Source of the DNA: Trileptium ribeirensis
Lineage: Eukaryota > Nematoda > Enoplea > Enoplida > Thoracostomopsidae
Reading direction: 5' to 3'
Assembly (NCBI GenBank): GCA_030248225.1
Contig: JASANE010005263.1
Location: 1-64,000, forward strand
DNA: 64,000 bases
A program made the position numbers and the translations under genes. This document shows, in pieces, positions 32,946 through 44,496 of this stretch (position 1 is the stretch's first letter; each line of letters starts with the position of its first letter). The notes below the pieces were generated by a model. The model was given only the letters and a program-made list of their open reading frames with translations, did no database searches and was not told the DNA's origin.

Positions 32946-33470
32946 ATTGAGATGCCATGACTGCTTTTATGTCAAATGTAGCCCCAATCCTGGAATAAGC
33001 ATCACCTGTATGGTCGCCATGTACATAAGGAAATATCGATAAATTTGAAAATGTTCAACGATTTTTGCAATTTTCAACAATACGAAACGTATTTTTGCCA
33101 GAGCATGCCTGCCCTACGCTTCGTGTTTAGATAGACTTGTATATTTCAACTTAAAGCCCTTAGAGTTGAAACGCTTGCATAATGATTTAGTAGTTGTTTT
33201 CAAGTCAGTCAGAATTTTTTTGCTGGATATAAGGACCTGTTTGAACTGTCTTGTGTAACTTTCACAAGAGGTCATAATCTTAAAATTGAGAAACCATAAC
33301 ATAAAACTAAAGCTTTGCATCATTTTCTGACTGCTCGAATTGCAAATGCATGAAACCAACTACCAGTTATGGTAATGTATAAACCATTAATTAATGCGTG
33401 TAGTCCAGATAATTTCAAGAAACTACTTGATAAAGTTGAATTAACCAGATTTTTAAAATTTGATCGAAAT
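32946..33470. other. Unassigned sequence between retroelements
   Basis: About 520 bp of AT-leaning sequence without a recognisable protein or repeat. A minus-strand open frame at 33,114-33,359 gives no family signal. Confidence 0.4.
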
Positions 33471-33479
33471 ATGTAATCA

Positions 33480-36149
33480 GAAATATACGTGGATTTAGCC
33501 CCTTTTCTGATTTAGTTCGCTTATTGACTAGTCTCGTAAGTTATGTTTATAGGCTGGCAGAGGATGTTGCAGTTGCGAACGATGACAGTGAACTTCAATT
33601 GGAAAATTATAGCGTCTTTCGGTGTGATAGAGTAAGTAGACGTGGTGGGGGCATTGATCCTCGTCCATTCATCGATTCCAGCATGAAGTTCGCCGCTGTT
33701 CTCTACAACAGCTTTTGAAGATGCAGTTGATATCGAAATTTTATGTTGAGCTAATCTAGTTATCTTCCTTGCATGTATCTACCGATCGACGTCGTCGTCT
33801 CCAGAAAACGATCAAAAACTATATGAGCTTATTAATTCTGTTGATACTGTACAAAATATTGGCTGTCATGCGTTTGTGGTGACTTTAACTACCCGAGGAT
33901 CGACTGGCTTAATTCAAACTGGTCTTCTTCCGAAGATAATTTTAAGGACTGTTGTTTCTGGTGGTCTGACCCAGTTTGTGACTAGTTGTACTAGAGGTAA
34001 TAATATATCAGACCTAATTCTCGCCGATGACGAAAATGCTGTAAATGCCGTACAAACAATGGCCCCATTGAGATCGTCTGACCATTTATGCGTCTCACTC
34101 TCTCTTTTGAATTTTGAATAAAGCATTCTTTTGGTTATACAACCCATGTGAATCCAAGCCTACTAGAGATTGAGCTCGTGCCCCGAGGTGTCAAATTCGT
34201 CACCATTTACCTTGTATTGACTGGGGCTTAATTATTGACACTGCTAACGACGTCTCTGATGTTTGGGCCACTATTGCTATTAAATTTAAACAATCTATTG
34301 ATCTTTTTGTGCCGCTTAAATCTCCTAAGGAGAGTCGGAAACATGTATGGGCTGATGGGTCATGCTGGAAAGCAATGACTCAAAAACATATGCGTTCCAC
34401 AGATGGAACGATCAAACTCACTTGCAGCATGGCAATACTGATTCGAAAAAAATTGTAGCTGATTACGAAGCAGTAGAATCAATACGTCGGTTTGAAAATA
34501 AACTTGCTGCCAATATTGATATATACCGAAAATCCTTATTCAACTACGCATTGAAGAAAAGTAAAATACGCTCACGAGTGGGGCCTATGTAACTAGACGA
34601 TGGCACAGTTTCAACTTCGTCTAATTCCGAATGTGAACTGTTTAACAGATACTTTCTGTCCGTATCCAATGATATTCATTTTGTTGAACCAAAACCAGTA
34701 TTTAGAACTGACGTAAGATTATCTGAGATGGAAATTTCTGCTGATTCTGTTAAGATAGTTTTGTCCAAGTTAAAGCAGTTTGCAGCACCTGGGATAAATG
34801 AAATTCCTAACCGCTTTCTAGTTAACACTAAAGATGTTATATCTGCTCCATTGGTCAGGTTGTTCAATTTATCTATTCGAACAGGCTCGTTTGCTACCCA
34901 GTGGCGGGACTCAAAGGTGGTTCCAGGGTATAAAGGTAAAGGTGATCGTAGTAAATGCAGTAGCTATGGGCTGATTAGTTTAACTTCATCTGTGAGTAAA
35001 GTGCTGGAAACTATTGTCAGGGATTACATAGTTAATCATTTGTCGTTTAACAATCTTATACACGATACTCAACATGGCTTTCGAGCTAATCGGTCTACCA
35101 TAACTCAGTTGATTGAGTATTTCAATTTTGCTACAATGTGTCTTGATCAAAATGATTGGTTGCACGTTGTATATGTAGACTTTCAAAAAGCCTTTGATAC
35201 TGTTAATCTTCAGGCCTTAATTCACAAACTTGAAATTTATGGTGTGAGTGGTAGCCTTCTTTGTTGGTTCATTAGCTACTTGACACAGCGTAGACAGATG
35301 GTATCAGTAAATAGAACATGTTCAGGTTGGTCTTCCGTTGCAAGTGGTGTACCCCAGGGATCTGTCCTTGGACCAGTTCTTTTCTTGATCTTTATAAATG
35401 ATGTTGACGACTACCTGTGATGCTCCGTCTTCAAGTTTGCTGATGATCTTCGTCTAGCAAGGCGTGTTCTAGGATACTATCCCGACATCTGCCACGACTC
35501 ATTTCAACTTGACCTTGTTAATTTGTCTTCCTTCTGTTTTGAATGGCGAGTAACAGTAAATGAATTAAAGTGTTTCGTAATGCACTGCGGCCGTGATAAT
35601 CCATGTGCAGCATATGCCCTCATGAACAATTGCTTGACCGTCACTACTCGTGAGAAGGATCTATGGGTCATAGTTACGAGCGACATGAAGTTTTCTGAAC
35701 ACTGTGCGGCATTGACAAGCAAGGCCCGAAAGGTTATCTTCCTTCTGCGTCGTACTATTAGCTGTTGGGCCAAATATATTTGGCTCCAATTATATCGACC
35801 CCTGGTACGGCCACACGTCGAGTACGCCGTAAACGTTTGGTGTCCGTACTATGGTCGGGATATACAAATGATTGAAAAAGTCCAACGTCTCGCTACCATG
35901 CTTCTTCCTGCTATCCGGCATCTCCCTTACGACGATCGTTTATGCTATGTCGGCATCCAGAAGCTGAAGACTAGAAGAAACGTAGAGATCTTATATTGCT
36001 ATACAAAATGACTCATGAAGGTGTTGGTTTAGATTCTACAACTCTTCGCCGCTGGATATGCTGGTACCCGTGGTCACAACTCTAAGGTAGAGACTGTAGT
36101 CATTCCTCGCTTGGGTGTGCGAAAGTATTGTTATATTTTATGATTTTGA
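33480..36149 (+). mobile_element. CR1/Jockey-type non-LTR retrotransposon, copy 1
   Basis: The 5' part holds broken pieces of an apurinic-type endonuclease (YSVFRCDRVSRRGGG near 33,620, then DFNYPRIDW near 33,890). From 34,362 to 36,011 one frame holds the reverse transcriptase with only two in-frame stops (34,590 and 35,418). Past a frameshift at about 36,003 the tail reads GHNSKVETVVIPRLGVRKYC, where related elements continue further. The copy is cut exactly where long-TIR element A begins. Confidence 0.82.
34728..36011 (+). pseudogene. Reverse transcriptase of CR1/Jockey-type copy 1, one internal stop
   Basis: This would be the RNA-dependent DNA polymerase that copies element RNA at a nicked chromosomal target. 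Visible landmarks are: NEIPNRFL and KGKGDRSKCSSYGLISLTS (fingers); VYVDFQKAFDTV (motif A, near 35,180); SGVPQGSVLGPVLF (motif B, near 35,345); and, after the single TGA at 35,418-35,420, FKFADDLRLA (motif C with both aspartates, near 35,435). The thumb region then runs in the same frame to 36,011. All catalytic residues are retained, so inactivation is recent. Confidence 0.82.
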
Positions 36150-37330
36150 TGGGGTTAGGATTGGACTAAGAATTTTTTATGACATCTATCGGATATTAAA
36201 ATGGGACGGGATTCGTCACCGAAGATTGCGTGGTCCGAAGTATGGCCAGTAGAATGCCGGTGATTTCTTTCTCGTGATCGGTACTATGTCGTACATTTTG
36301 CAATGCAGGGTGATCCTTGCTATACTCACTCTTGAGCCAGACAATAAGCACCAAACCCTTGGCATAGAATACTTTATTATAAAATAGGATAAAATGTTAA
36401 GGCACACAATATTTAGCACCCGTAGTTTAGTTCGCGGCACTGTTCTTACGTAGTCGTATACGCTGTTTTACTCCGCCGGTTTCATTGAGACAGTTATTGC
36501 TCTACATTATGCTGTAAGTCTGCTGGCAATAAGCACTACTTCTACTTCGGATTTTGCTAACTTCGGCCACTCAGTCACTCGTTGTTCAATAATCCCGGTT
36601 TCTAATATCTTTACTTTTCTGTTACGTACTGCTTTATTACTCCTTTTTTGAGGTTGGCACGACTACCCCCGACTGGCTGGTAACCATACGAGTATCTGAG
36701 TATAATAACCTGATCCTTAGATTTAGACTAATACGTTCCTTATTTAGCGGGGTATATTTTAAGCGATCGACGTTTAGATTTAGGTAAGCTGGTAATATAT
36801 ACTGCTCTTATGAGTTCATACAACCGACTCCCGGCTGGCTAGCCGAATGCACGGTTAATTGATTACCTCAACCTAGACCTTAGATTTACGCTAGTACTTG
36901 CCGGTTATATTACACAAGTCGTCCCCGAGTGGCTGATGAACAACGTTAAATATAACTGTGTAGTAGCGGTCGACTACTACTCAGTCGAACTTTGCTCAAT
37001 GACAAGTCCCCGACCGGCTGACTTATCGGACAGTTTGGGAAAAGTGTTGCTCGTGAGAGTAATGCGACACCACTCCCCGTACTCGCCCGGTCTTCTCAAG
37101 AATAGGTAGCACTTCTTGCTGGGCCGCCCTGACTGGCTGCCGCACCGAACAAGACGACGAAGCCCGACTCTCTGTCAACACACATGCAACTACTAACTGA
37201 AAAACTAAAACCATTAAACTAAACTTAGCTAATAATAAAAATGAGTGATAAATATGCAAATTAAGTAAATAAAATCAACAAAATCATAAAATCTCAGCTT
37301 TTAGGACAACTAAAATTTTAGGGGCCAATA
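36150..37330 (+). repeat. Left inverted arm of element A
   Basis: The arm of about 1.2 kb contains five loosely spaced copies of a CCCGACTGGCTG-type word (36,669; 36,830; 36,922; 37,007; 37,127), each followed by GA or CC-rich sequence, and the GTAGTAGCGGTCGACTACTAC palindrome near 36,962. It has no coding content. Such short subterminal repeats inside long inverted arms are typical of fold-back elements and of binding sites for element-encoded proteins in several DNA transposon groups. Confidence 0.65.
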
Positions 37331-37774
37331 AATGAATGAAAAAGTGTAAAAACCCAATTTTTAAGATTTTTTGGATTTTTGGATCCGAGGATGCCCTTAT
37401 GAATTATAGAACCTCCGACAAGTATAAGATTAAAGATATCCTTCAAAAATATGAAACGCAACATCTCGGATAAGTTATTTGGTAATGATTAGCTATGTCG
37501 CCACTCTTGAACTACAATAAAAAATATAATTATCGTTATAAGTATCACCGCATAATTCTTTTATGCGCCCACGTGTAGAAAAAAATCGGTAAAAGTGCTC
37601 GGTCTGGAACAAAAACCAACGAATCAGCCGCGGCACGCTACCTCCGCAACTTTTAAACTAAAATTACAAAAGAAAAACAAGCTAACAATAGGTTAGCTAA
37701 TTTAAGCAATTAATGCTAATTGTCGGGGGTTTAGTAGGCTACCAGGGGTTCCCGGGGCTTAAAATCCCATTTTT
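37331..37774. other. Non-repeated inner sequence of element A
   Basis: About 440 bp lies between the left arm and the CR1/Jockey-type insertion. It has no recognised coding content. It may be the original centre of element A or the degraded 5' part of the inserted retroelement. Confidence 0.4.
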
Positions 37775-40309
37775 CACTTTTTTCTCTATTATATCGTCGG
37801 GGACTTAAACTATCCCGATATATGATGGCAGAAGTACACATGGCCTGCTCACGTAAATTGTTTTATGAATGCCATCATCTCTGCTGGCCTACATCAATAT
37901 GTTACTGAGCCTACCCGAAAGGATAATACTCTGGACCTCGTTTTTTCAACCTATCATGATCTAATTGGAGACGTTACTGTCTCCGCCGTAATTGGTAGGA
38001 GCGATCACTTCAGTGTACAATTTAATATAAATCAACGCACAAAATTAAAGCACCGACGTCAGCAAGTAATTGATTGAAAACGAGTTGACTGGGCCTACAT
38101 TTGTAATTTTCTCACAAGTCAACTTGAGCCAGATCCAAGCGATACACATGACATCGAACTTCAGTGGAGCCAGTTCAAAAACGCCATCCACTCAGCCTAT
38201 TCGATGATGCCAACAAAAGTGATCCAGCACTCATCAAAACCACCTTATGCAAACTACCGCACAAATAATGCACTTAAGCTGCAACAAAACGCGTACAAAA
38301 AGTATAAACGACATAATACGCAGGTCACTTGGAATAAATATAACACTGCGAAAATGATTGCAGACTGGCAAATAAAATTAGCTATTGCTGCATATGAGCG
38401 TAAAATTGTAGCCAATTATAACTCTAACCCGAAACCCTTCTGGCATTACGTTAATACTAAAAATAAGACTAGTCATGAAATCAGTGAACTTCGCACTAAT
38501 AATGGTGAAATAACTAGTTCCGATAATCTTATTGCACAAACCTTTAACGACGCATTTGCTACTGTACTTAATAGCGACGCTCAAACAAACTCGATCGCCA
38601 TAGCAAGGCGTTTAACTCACTACTTGGAAACACTGTCCTTTACGGGTGAAGATGTACTTAAGGTATTAAATAAAATAAAAACCCATGCATCCCCCGGCCC
38701 TGACAATATTTCTAACAAAATGCTATTCTATTGCCGATACGTTTTCGCAACCCCATTAGCCGCTATTTTCAGAAGTAGTATAACAAGTCAAATATTGCCC
38801 AGCGACTAGTTGACGGCTAAGGTTATACCACTATACAAATCAGGGTCTAGACTTGATGCTTTAAATTACCGCCCTATAAGCTTAACAAGCTCTGTATGTA
38901 AAATAATGGAATCATTAATAAAAAGTAAAATTACAGATTATTTAAATACTAACGCTCTGCTTAGTAATACCCAGTTTGGCTTTCGAAAGGCAAAGTCTAG
39001 CGAACTATTACTAATAAGTTTCCTGGATGACATCACCACGATAATAAACAGGGATGACTACGTCGATGCAGTCTTCTTGGACTTGAAAAAAGCTTTTGAT
39101 AAAGTTCCACACGTGCAACTTCTTCAAAGCTTTACGCATATGGTATTCGGGGTTCAGTACTTCGTTGGCTTGACTTTTTTTTGACTAACCGCACGCAATA
39201 CGTTTCCGTCAATAACTGCAATTCGGCGAGCGTTCCAGTGTTAAGCGGTGTCCCACAGGGCTCCGTACTTGGGCCCATACTATTTAATATCTACGTTGAT
39301 GACATTCACGATTACACATCGGCAAATGTTCGAAAATTTGATCACGATGTTGTGCTCTATCGTTATCTTAACTCAAAATGCCCGGACTACGACCGCCAAT
39401 TGTTTCAAGACGATATTAATGGTATCTCACAGTGCGCTTCTGTCTGGAAAATGACTTTTTTTATAGAAAAATGTAGTATTTCACACTTTGGCCATAACAA
39501 ACCTGCATATGACTACATATTAAACGGCTGTCAGATTCCCACCAGAGAATCTACGAAGTATTTGGGCGTCGACATATTTAGCGATTTAAAATTCTCAACG
39601 CATTGTCATAATATTGCAACCAACTCTATGCGCCAGGTAAATCAAACAAGATGTTCATTTCAAAACTTAACTAGACGTACTGTCCTTACTCTATATAAAT
39701 CTCTAGTGAGTGCTAAACTCGAATATGCATCCTGCGCTTGGTCTCCTTACCTTATACGCGGCATTGACTTGTTGGAACGGGTGCAAAGAAGATCGACCAA
39801 ACTTGTTACCGCCATCTGCAACTTGTCGTACGAGCAAGGGTTACACCTACTTGGTCTACAGACACTCAAAACTAGGCGTCTCAGGGCTGATTTAATAATG
39901 TTCTACAAGCTCTCTAACAACCTGGTCAACTTCGACGAAACATTAATTCTTAACCGGGCGCCAATCCAACACTTACGAGGCCATAGCTTAAAGCGTTATC
40001 CGAAATCACTGCCACGCACAAATATACGACGTTACAGCTTCGCATGTCGCAATATAACAGCCTGGAACAACTTATCGAAGTCGGTGGTATCCGCACCATC
40101 ACTAGGGGCATTCAAATCTCGGCTCCATAGTTGCGGTTCGCTGCCTTAGGGTTCGTGCTCTTTCGCTTGGATAATATTCCAGGATACATGGCGGGAACCA
40201 TGATGATGGTTCCGACGACTTCCCCATAGTGACAAAGAGACCTGGGAAACTGTCAAATGGCATCGTGCTATCCATGGGTCGAAGGTGACTATAAGGTGAC
40301 TATATGGGT
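37775..40309 (+). mobile_element. CR1/Jockey-type non-LTR retrotransposon, copy 2, nested in element A
   Basis: It is 5'-truncated: it begins within the endonuclease domain (GDLNYPDI near 37,800, then NTLDLVFSTYHDLIGDV and GRSDHFSV). A linker of about 200 codons and a complete reverse transcriptase follow. The element ends with a short tandem AAGGTGACTAT pair (about 40,280-40,305), the kind of microsatellite tail known from CR1 elements. It lies between the two inverted arms of element A. Confidence 0.85.
38204..40149 (+). pseudogene. Reverse transcriptase of CR1/Jockey-type copy 2, altered catalytic box
   Basis: The frame is open from 38,204, interrupted by a TAG at 38,807 and a frameshift between about 39,140 and 39,175, and then open again to 40,149. 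Motif A is VFLDLKKAFDKV (near 39,080) and motif B is SGVPQGSVLGPILF (near 39,250). At motif C (39,336-39,347) the expected FADD reads FDHD, so one of the two catalytic aspartates is replaced by histidine. The thumb and C-terminal parts are well preserved (YLGVDIFSDLKFSTHC, LVSAKLEYASCAWSP, LLGLQTLKTRR). A further TGA lies upstream at 38,075. Confidence 0.85.
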
Positions 40310-42052
40310 CCCTCAATTTTGTTCAATTTCAAAATTTAAATTTTTATAAATTTTATTTAAGTCCTAATCCTAATTTGCATAATATCGACTTGTATTAGCT
40401 AAATCTAAGTTTAGTTTAATTTTGTTTTACATTCAGTTCTGGTCCGGATTTTGATTGACTTAGCGGCGCAATAGATCAGATATAGTAGATCTTGTGGTTT
40501 TTATTTTAATTCCGGGTTACGACTGCCTAGGTAGTCGTTGTTGTTTTATATACGTGTTATGTGGTGGATCTTGCTTTGAGTTACCGGCTTAGTAGGATAC
40601 CACGGAAGTAGCGTGTAGATACTTTTGTTTTTGATTTTAGGCTCGATTTATATACCAGCACGCAAAGAATTACGGATTCTAGTGATACTAGTGGTTATCA
40701 TCCGGGCAATTACTGACATTTCAAGGCGCCTTTACTCGGGCATTGTATCTACTACTAATTGGCAAGGAAACGCCTATACTCGGGTTTCCAATTTCACTGA
40801 GCTTACTTACTAGTCGTTGTCATCGTAGCGCAAAGAACGCGCAGATTTCTTACTTGGCGTTTACGGATAATAGGGAATCAGTCTAGAGCGAAGGAAGGAA
40901 CTATGGTCGGCGACACAAGTAAGTATCCTTAATCTATTATATATTAGTTTAATTAGTAATACTAACCTTCCTTATAATATCGAGAATAGTGGCAATAAGA
41001 ACTACTAGGGGCGATAGGTATTAGTTAAGTACTAGGATTAGTAATATTTTAAAAACATGGGCCCTTTCGTGTCGAGTGAGTTGTAACCAGGGTGAGAGTG
41101 TGTGTGGGTCTCAAATAAAACTAGCAGTGCTAACACATCAGTGGCTACCGTCCGGCGTCATTGTGTGGGGCGCACTATTCTTGAGTAGACTGGTTGAGTA
41201 AGGGGTGAGGATTCGAACAACCACCTCGAGAAATCCATATCCTCTAACCATCCTGAGACCAGGCAGTCAAGGCCAGAGGTGAGCAAACTTCAACTGCATA
41301 GTAGTCGACCGCTACTATACAGTTTTAATAACGTGGTTGGCTACCGTCCGGCGTCGGCCTGTTTAAATTAACTGGCACTATTAGCATAAATCTAGGACTT
41401 AGGTTGAGGTACTCAGATAATCGCACAGCGGCTACCGTCCGGCGTCATTGTGTCAACCCACAAGGGCTTTAATAAAGTAACTAATAACATACATAAATTT
41501 GAATCACTATCGCTCAAGTATAACCCTAAAACAATAGTGGCGATAACTTCGGGTTAAGGACTAGACCATTACTTCTCAGTTTTAAATAACCGTAAGGATT
41601 AAACTAATAGATAAGGATTGTCAAGAACACCGAAATTAGTGGCCGAAGTGCACATCGTAAGAGAAACGCCAGGCTGTGCAAGTTTAGTGTTAAGACTGTG
41701 CAATAGTGAAGTCAGACTGTGCAAAGAGTTCGGTGGAGTACGAGTGTCAGCTGAAAATAGCTTGGTACTAAAGAAAGTACCGACGTTTTGGGTTACGCGA
41801 GCTCAACTAACCGTTACTGAAACGCTAGCGCGAAGCTTGAGTGAGCAAACATACGGTACAAAAAATAGTACCAAAGCTTTTAAAAACGAGCAACGAGGAA
41901 AGTACGTACTCGGATACAGTTATCAAAAGAGTGCCAAACGTGATCGACCTACTGGCCACACCTCGAACCGCACAATCTTTGGGTGACGAATCCCGTCCCC
42001 TTTTTAATTCCGATAGCCGACATAAGAAATGTCCCCATGCAACCCCTACCCC
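40310..42052 (-). repeat. Right inverted arm of element A
   Basis: This arm of about 1.7 kb mirrors 36,150-37,330. It has repeated GGCTACCGTCCGGCGTC words (41,141; 41,337; 41,429), which correspond to the CCCGACTGGCTG words of the left arm, and three GCACAGNCTG words near 41,675-41,725 on the complement. It is longer than the left arm partly because of a tRNA-like sequence at 41,200-41,283. Confidence 0.65.
41200..41283 (-). ncRNA. tRNA-derived SINE-like head in element A
   Basis: On the minus strand, TGGTCTCAGGATGGTTAGAGG resembles a pol III A box and GGTTGTTCGAATCC a B box, spaced about 30 bp apart as in tRNA-derived SINEs. The flanking strands do not form a full acceptor stem, so I do not call a functional tRNA. 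It could also be chance or an integral part of the element A arm. Confidence 0.4.
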
Positions 42053-44490
42053 TTTGGGTCATTAAACATATCATACTAATTATGCAAATTAGCATTAATT
42101 GAAAATAAAAGGAAACGAAAAAGAAAAGAAAACGAAACATCGGGGAGGGAGGGAGGGATATAATAAAGAAATTAGTGACAAGCCCGGGGTTTTTAGAACT
42201 TTTTAAGGTTATGGGTGGGTTTTGTACGGGATTTCCCCTGTAGCCTAGTGTATGACAACACTGGTAATAAAGACATAACCTGCTACTACCATACACACAG
42301 CTATGTAATTAACTATGTTTCATGGAGCCCGAATTATTTATTCTTAAATATTTATAATGTTCGAATATGTTTACTCTAACCTTACAAATCTAAAACAGCA
42401 CATGCCCGAAATCAATATATTGCGTAAGCGAAAGTATGACACATGCACGTTCTGCAATTATTTGCTAAATTTTGTGGTCTTCACGAACACTAAGCAGATA
42501 TCCAAAAGTATACAGCACCTGAAATCAATAAAAAATAGCGCATCAAGTTCAAATAGCCGCCACGTCGACGAGGTTCCAGGAAATAGCAGGTACTTCAGGG
42601 AGAGGAGGGTTGGGAATGGTCGGCCTTCAGTCTTCCCCAAGGGGGTTGACCTGTGGGCGTGGAAGGGGTGTTAGGCTAAAGAGATAGATGTTAATTTTTC
42701 TTGGTACTCAAGATTTTTAACTTTTGGCAAATTTCCCCAATTTTTAACAATTTTCTGGCAATTTTTGATAACATTTTCGATCACCTTCGGCGCGCGGCAC
42801 AGGGAAGTGTGTGGGATTGAGCAACCTTCCGGTGAAGAATCGATACCTGGAATAATTGCACGCTTCCCCTTTAATCATGTATGATCAAGATAGATTATTT
42901 AGACGATAATGTCTAGACAAAACACATTGTTTTGCCTTACAGTGTAATAATTTACAAGAAATCTTAGGCTGGATGCAATTTCAGAAATATTCAACCTTCC
43001 CGCAACACGCCTGAAATGACGAGACTACGCGGAGCCGTGTATGCATTGCCCGAACATCTAGTTCCTCTGATGAAGTGAACCAACTGCTGCTTTTACTGAC
43101 ATGAAATCGTTCCGGCCATGAATTTAGAAGTTGTAAATATTAATAAACATTTTTACGTATATTCTAACCATAGGTGTCGACAGACGGTAGGACAGCAGGG
43201 TAACTTTTCACCGAAAGGTCGGACACGTTCAAGTGATATTTACCCATTCTTCCTTGAAAGCTCCGCACCAAAGCAGAAAACATTACGATAAAAAAGGTAA
43301 AAAATGCAATAAAATTGGTAGAAAAGGTGAAGGGAAAGCCTACCTCTTACCCCTTCTATACTTCCACCCTGTCGACTACCTCCTCCTCCACCCCTCCCCG
43401 CAACCACATAAAACGGACGGTCCTTGGATGCCCTTGACTGAGATTTGACAAAACAGCAGCCCACTGAAATGAAAGGTGTGTAATTTCGATGTACTAAAGT
43501 TGTACCAGTGGTGTCCAAGAGACCCATGCTTTACAATGAAGGGTTACAATATAAAGATCAGTAAACGAATTTTTCAGAATAGGCCTATAAGTAAAGTATA
43601 AAACAACCCGAGGTATGTTCGAATTCAAAGTTGCCTCAAAGCGAGTGTTTTTTGGCAGAGCACACTAAAGTCTGGAGAGAAATACCGCAAACCGATCCAA
43701 CAACACCAATTTAAAACTCTTCTTTGGCGTAAACTGAGGAGCGATGATCCCATGCGAACAATGTTTGGTGTAGAGCCTGCAGAATTTTCAAACACGAAAT
43801 GTCGAGTTAAAAATGCGACATCTCTCCGTTGGTCACACGCATACATAGACCGGTGTCCTAGGCCCAAGCAGAATCTCCGGGAAGAGGAGGGTTTTGGCCT
43901 CTGTGGGGGGTCAGGGTGCGTCGGCCGAGAGGTGTCAAGTGAGGATTGCCGGGACCTCGGAAAGGGGGGTCGGAGCCACAAAAGAAGTAACCCTATGAGG
44001 ATGTAGGAGTATGCCTATGCGTTGTTATCTATACATACATGATTATGGTCCAACGCACCGGATGGTGGTGTGGCCAGTGCGGTGGACGGGTTTGGCATTG
44101 AGCAGGGGGATGAGAGAATTGCTTTATGTACGGCGGACGGATTGAGTAAACATACAGCTGGCGAGCGGTAGTGCTAATTTTCTTCAGTTTTTGTAAAATA
44201 ATTCTGAGTAAGTGCCAATTTGAGCCTATTCTCCCTAATTTTTTACAATTTTTGAAATTTACGTAAATTCGTTTACGTAATAGTACGACTCTTGGGAAAC
44301 GGAAGTTTGTCGCCTTAGGCACAAGGCCGGGAAACTGGGCCACTGCCAGAGGAGCCGCGCTTCGGATCAAATAGGCCTAATACCTTAGGGGGTAAACCTC
44401 TAACCGATGTGAGCATGTTCTGTTTGTATTTGCAGCCTACCCTATAAAGACTGTAAGAACATGATCATGGTGTACAGGAACACCATACCC
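42053..44490. other. 2.4 kb with no recognised gene
   Basis: Mixed sequence. It contains an A/G-rich tract (42,090-42,160) and patches of CAATTTTTGG-like words next to G-rich phrases (42,590-42,860 and 43,870-44,370) that recur around 44,810-44,900 and 49,035-49,140, suggesting another degraded short dispersed family. The open frames here (for example 43,625-43,981 minus and 42,357-42,674 plus) have no recognisable domain. Confidence 0.4.
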
Positions 44491-44496
44491 GAAGGA

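Larger units (their letters stand above)
36150..42052. mobile_element. Element A: large long-TIR (fold-back-like) element
   Basis: The outer ends are inverted: TATCGGATATTAAAATGGGA...GATTCGTCACCGAAGATTG...GGCCAGTAGAATGCCGG at 36,180-36,262 pairs with 41,945-42,010. The pairing continues discontinuously inward for more than 1 kb per side. Examples are AACTTCGGCCACTCAG (36,560) with the complement of 41,640-41,655, TTACCTCAACCTAGACC-like sequence (36,865) with 41,376-41,410, and TTAAACTAAACTTAGCTAATA (37,215) with 40,395-40,420. The outermost GGGGTTAGG and the complement of CCTACCCC suggest ends near 36,150 and 42,052. A CR1/Jockey-type element occupies most of the middle. No transposase was seen. 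Element B (56,370-60,158) shares both ends. Confidence 0.75.

Noticed and set aside
41200..41283. A functional tRNA gene
   Set aside because: A and B boxes are visible, but the acceptor stem does not pair and no proper 7-nt anticodon loop is found.
43625..43981. 118-codon minus-strand frame as a host gene
   Set aside because: No recognisable domain, no splice context, and a long overlapping frame on the other strand that follows from base composition.
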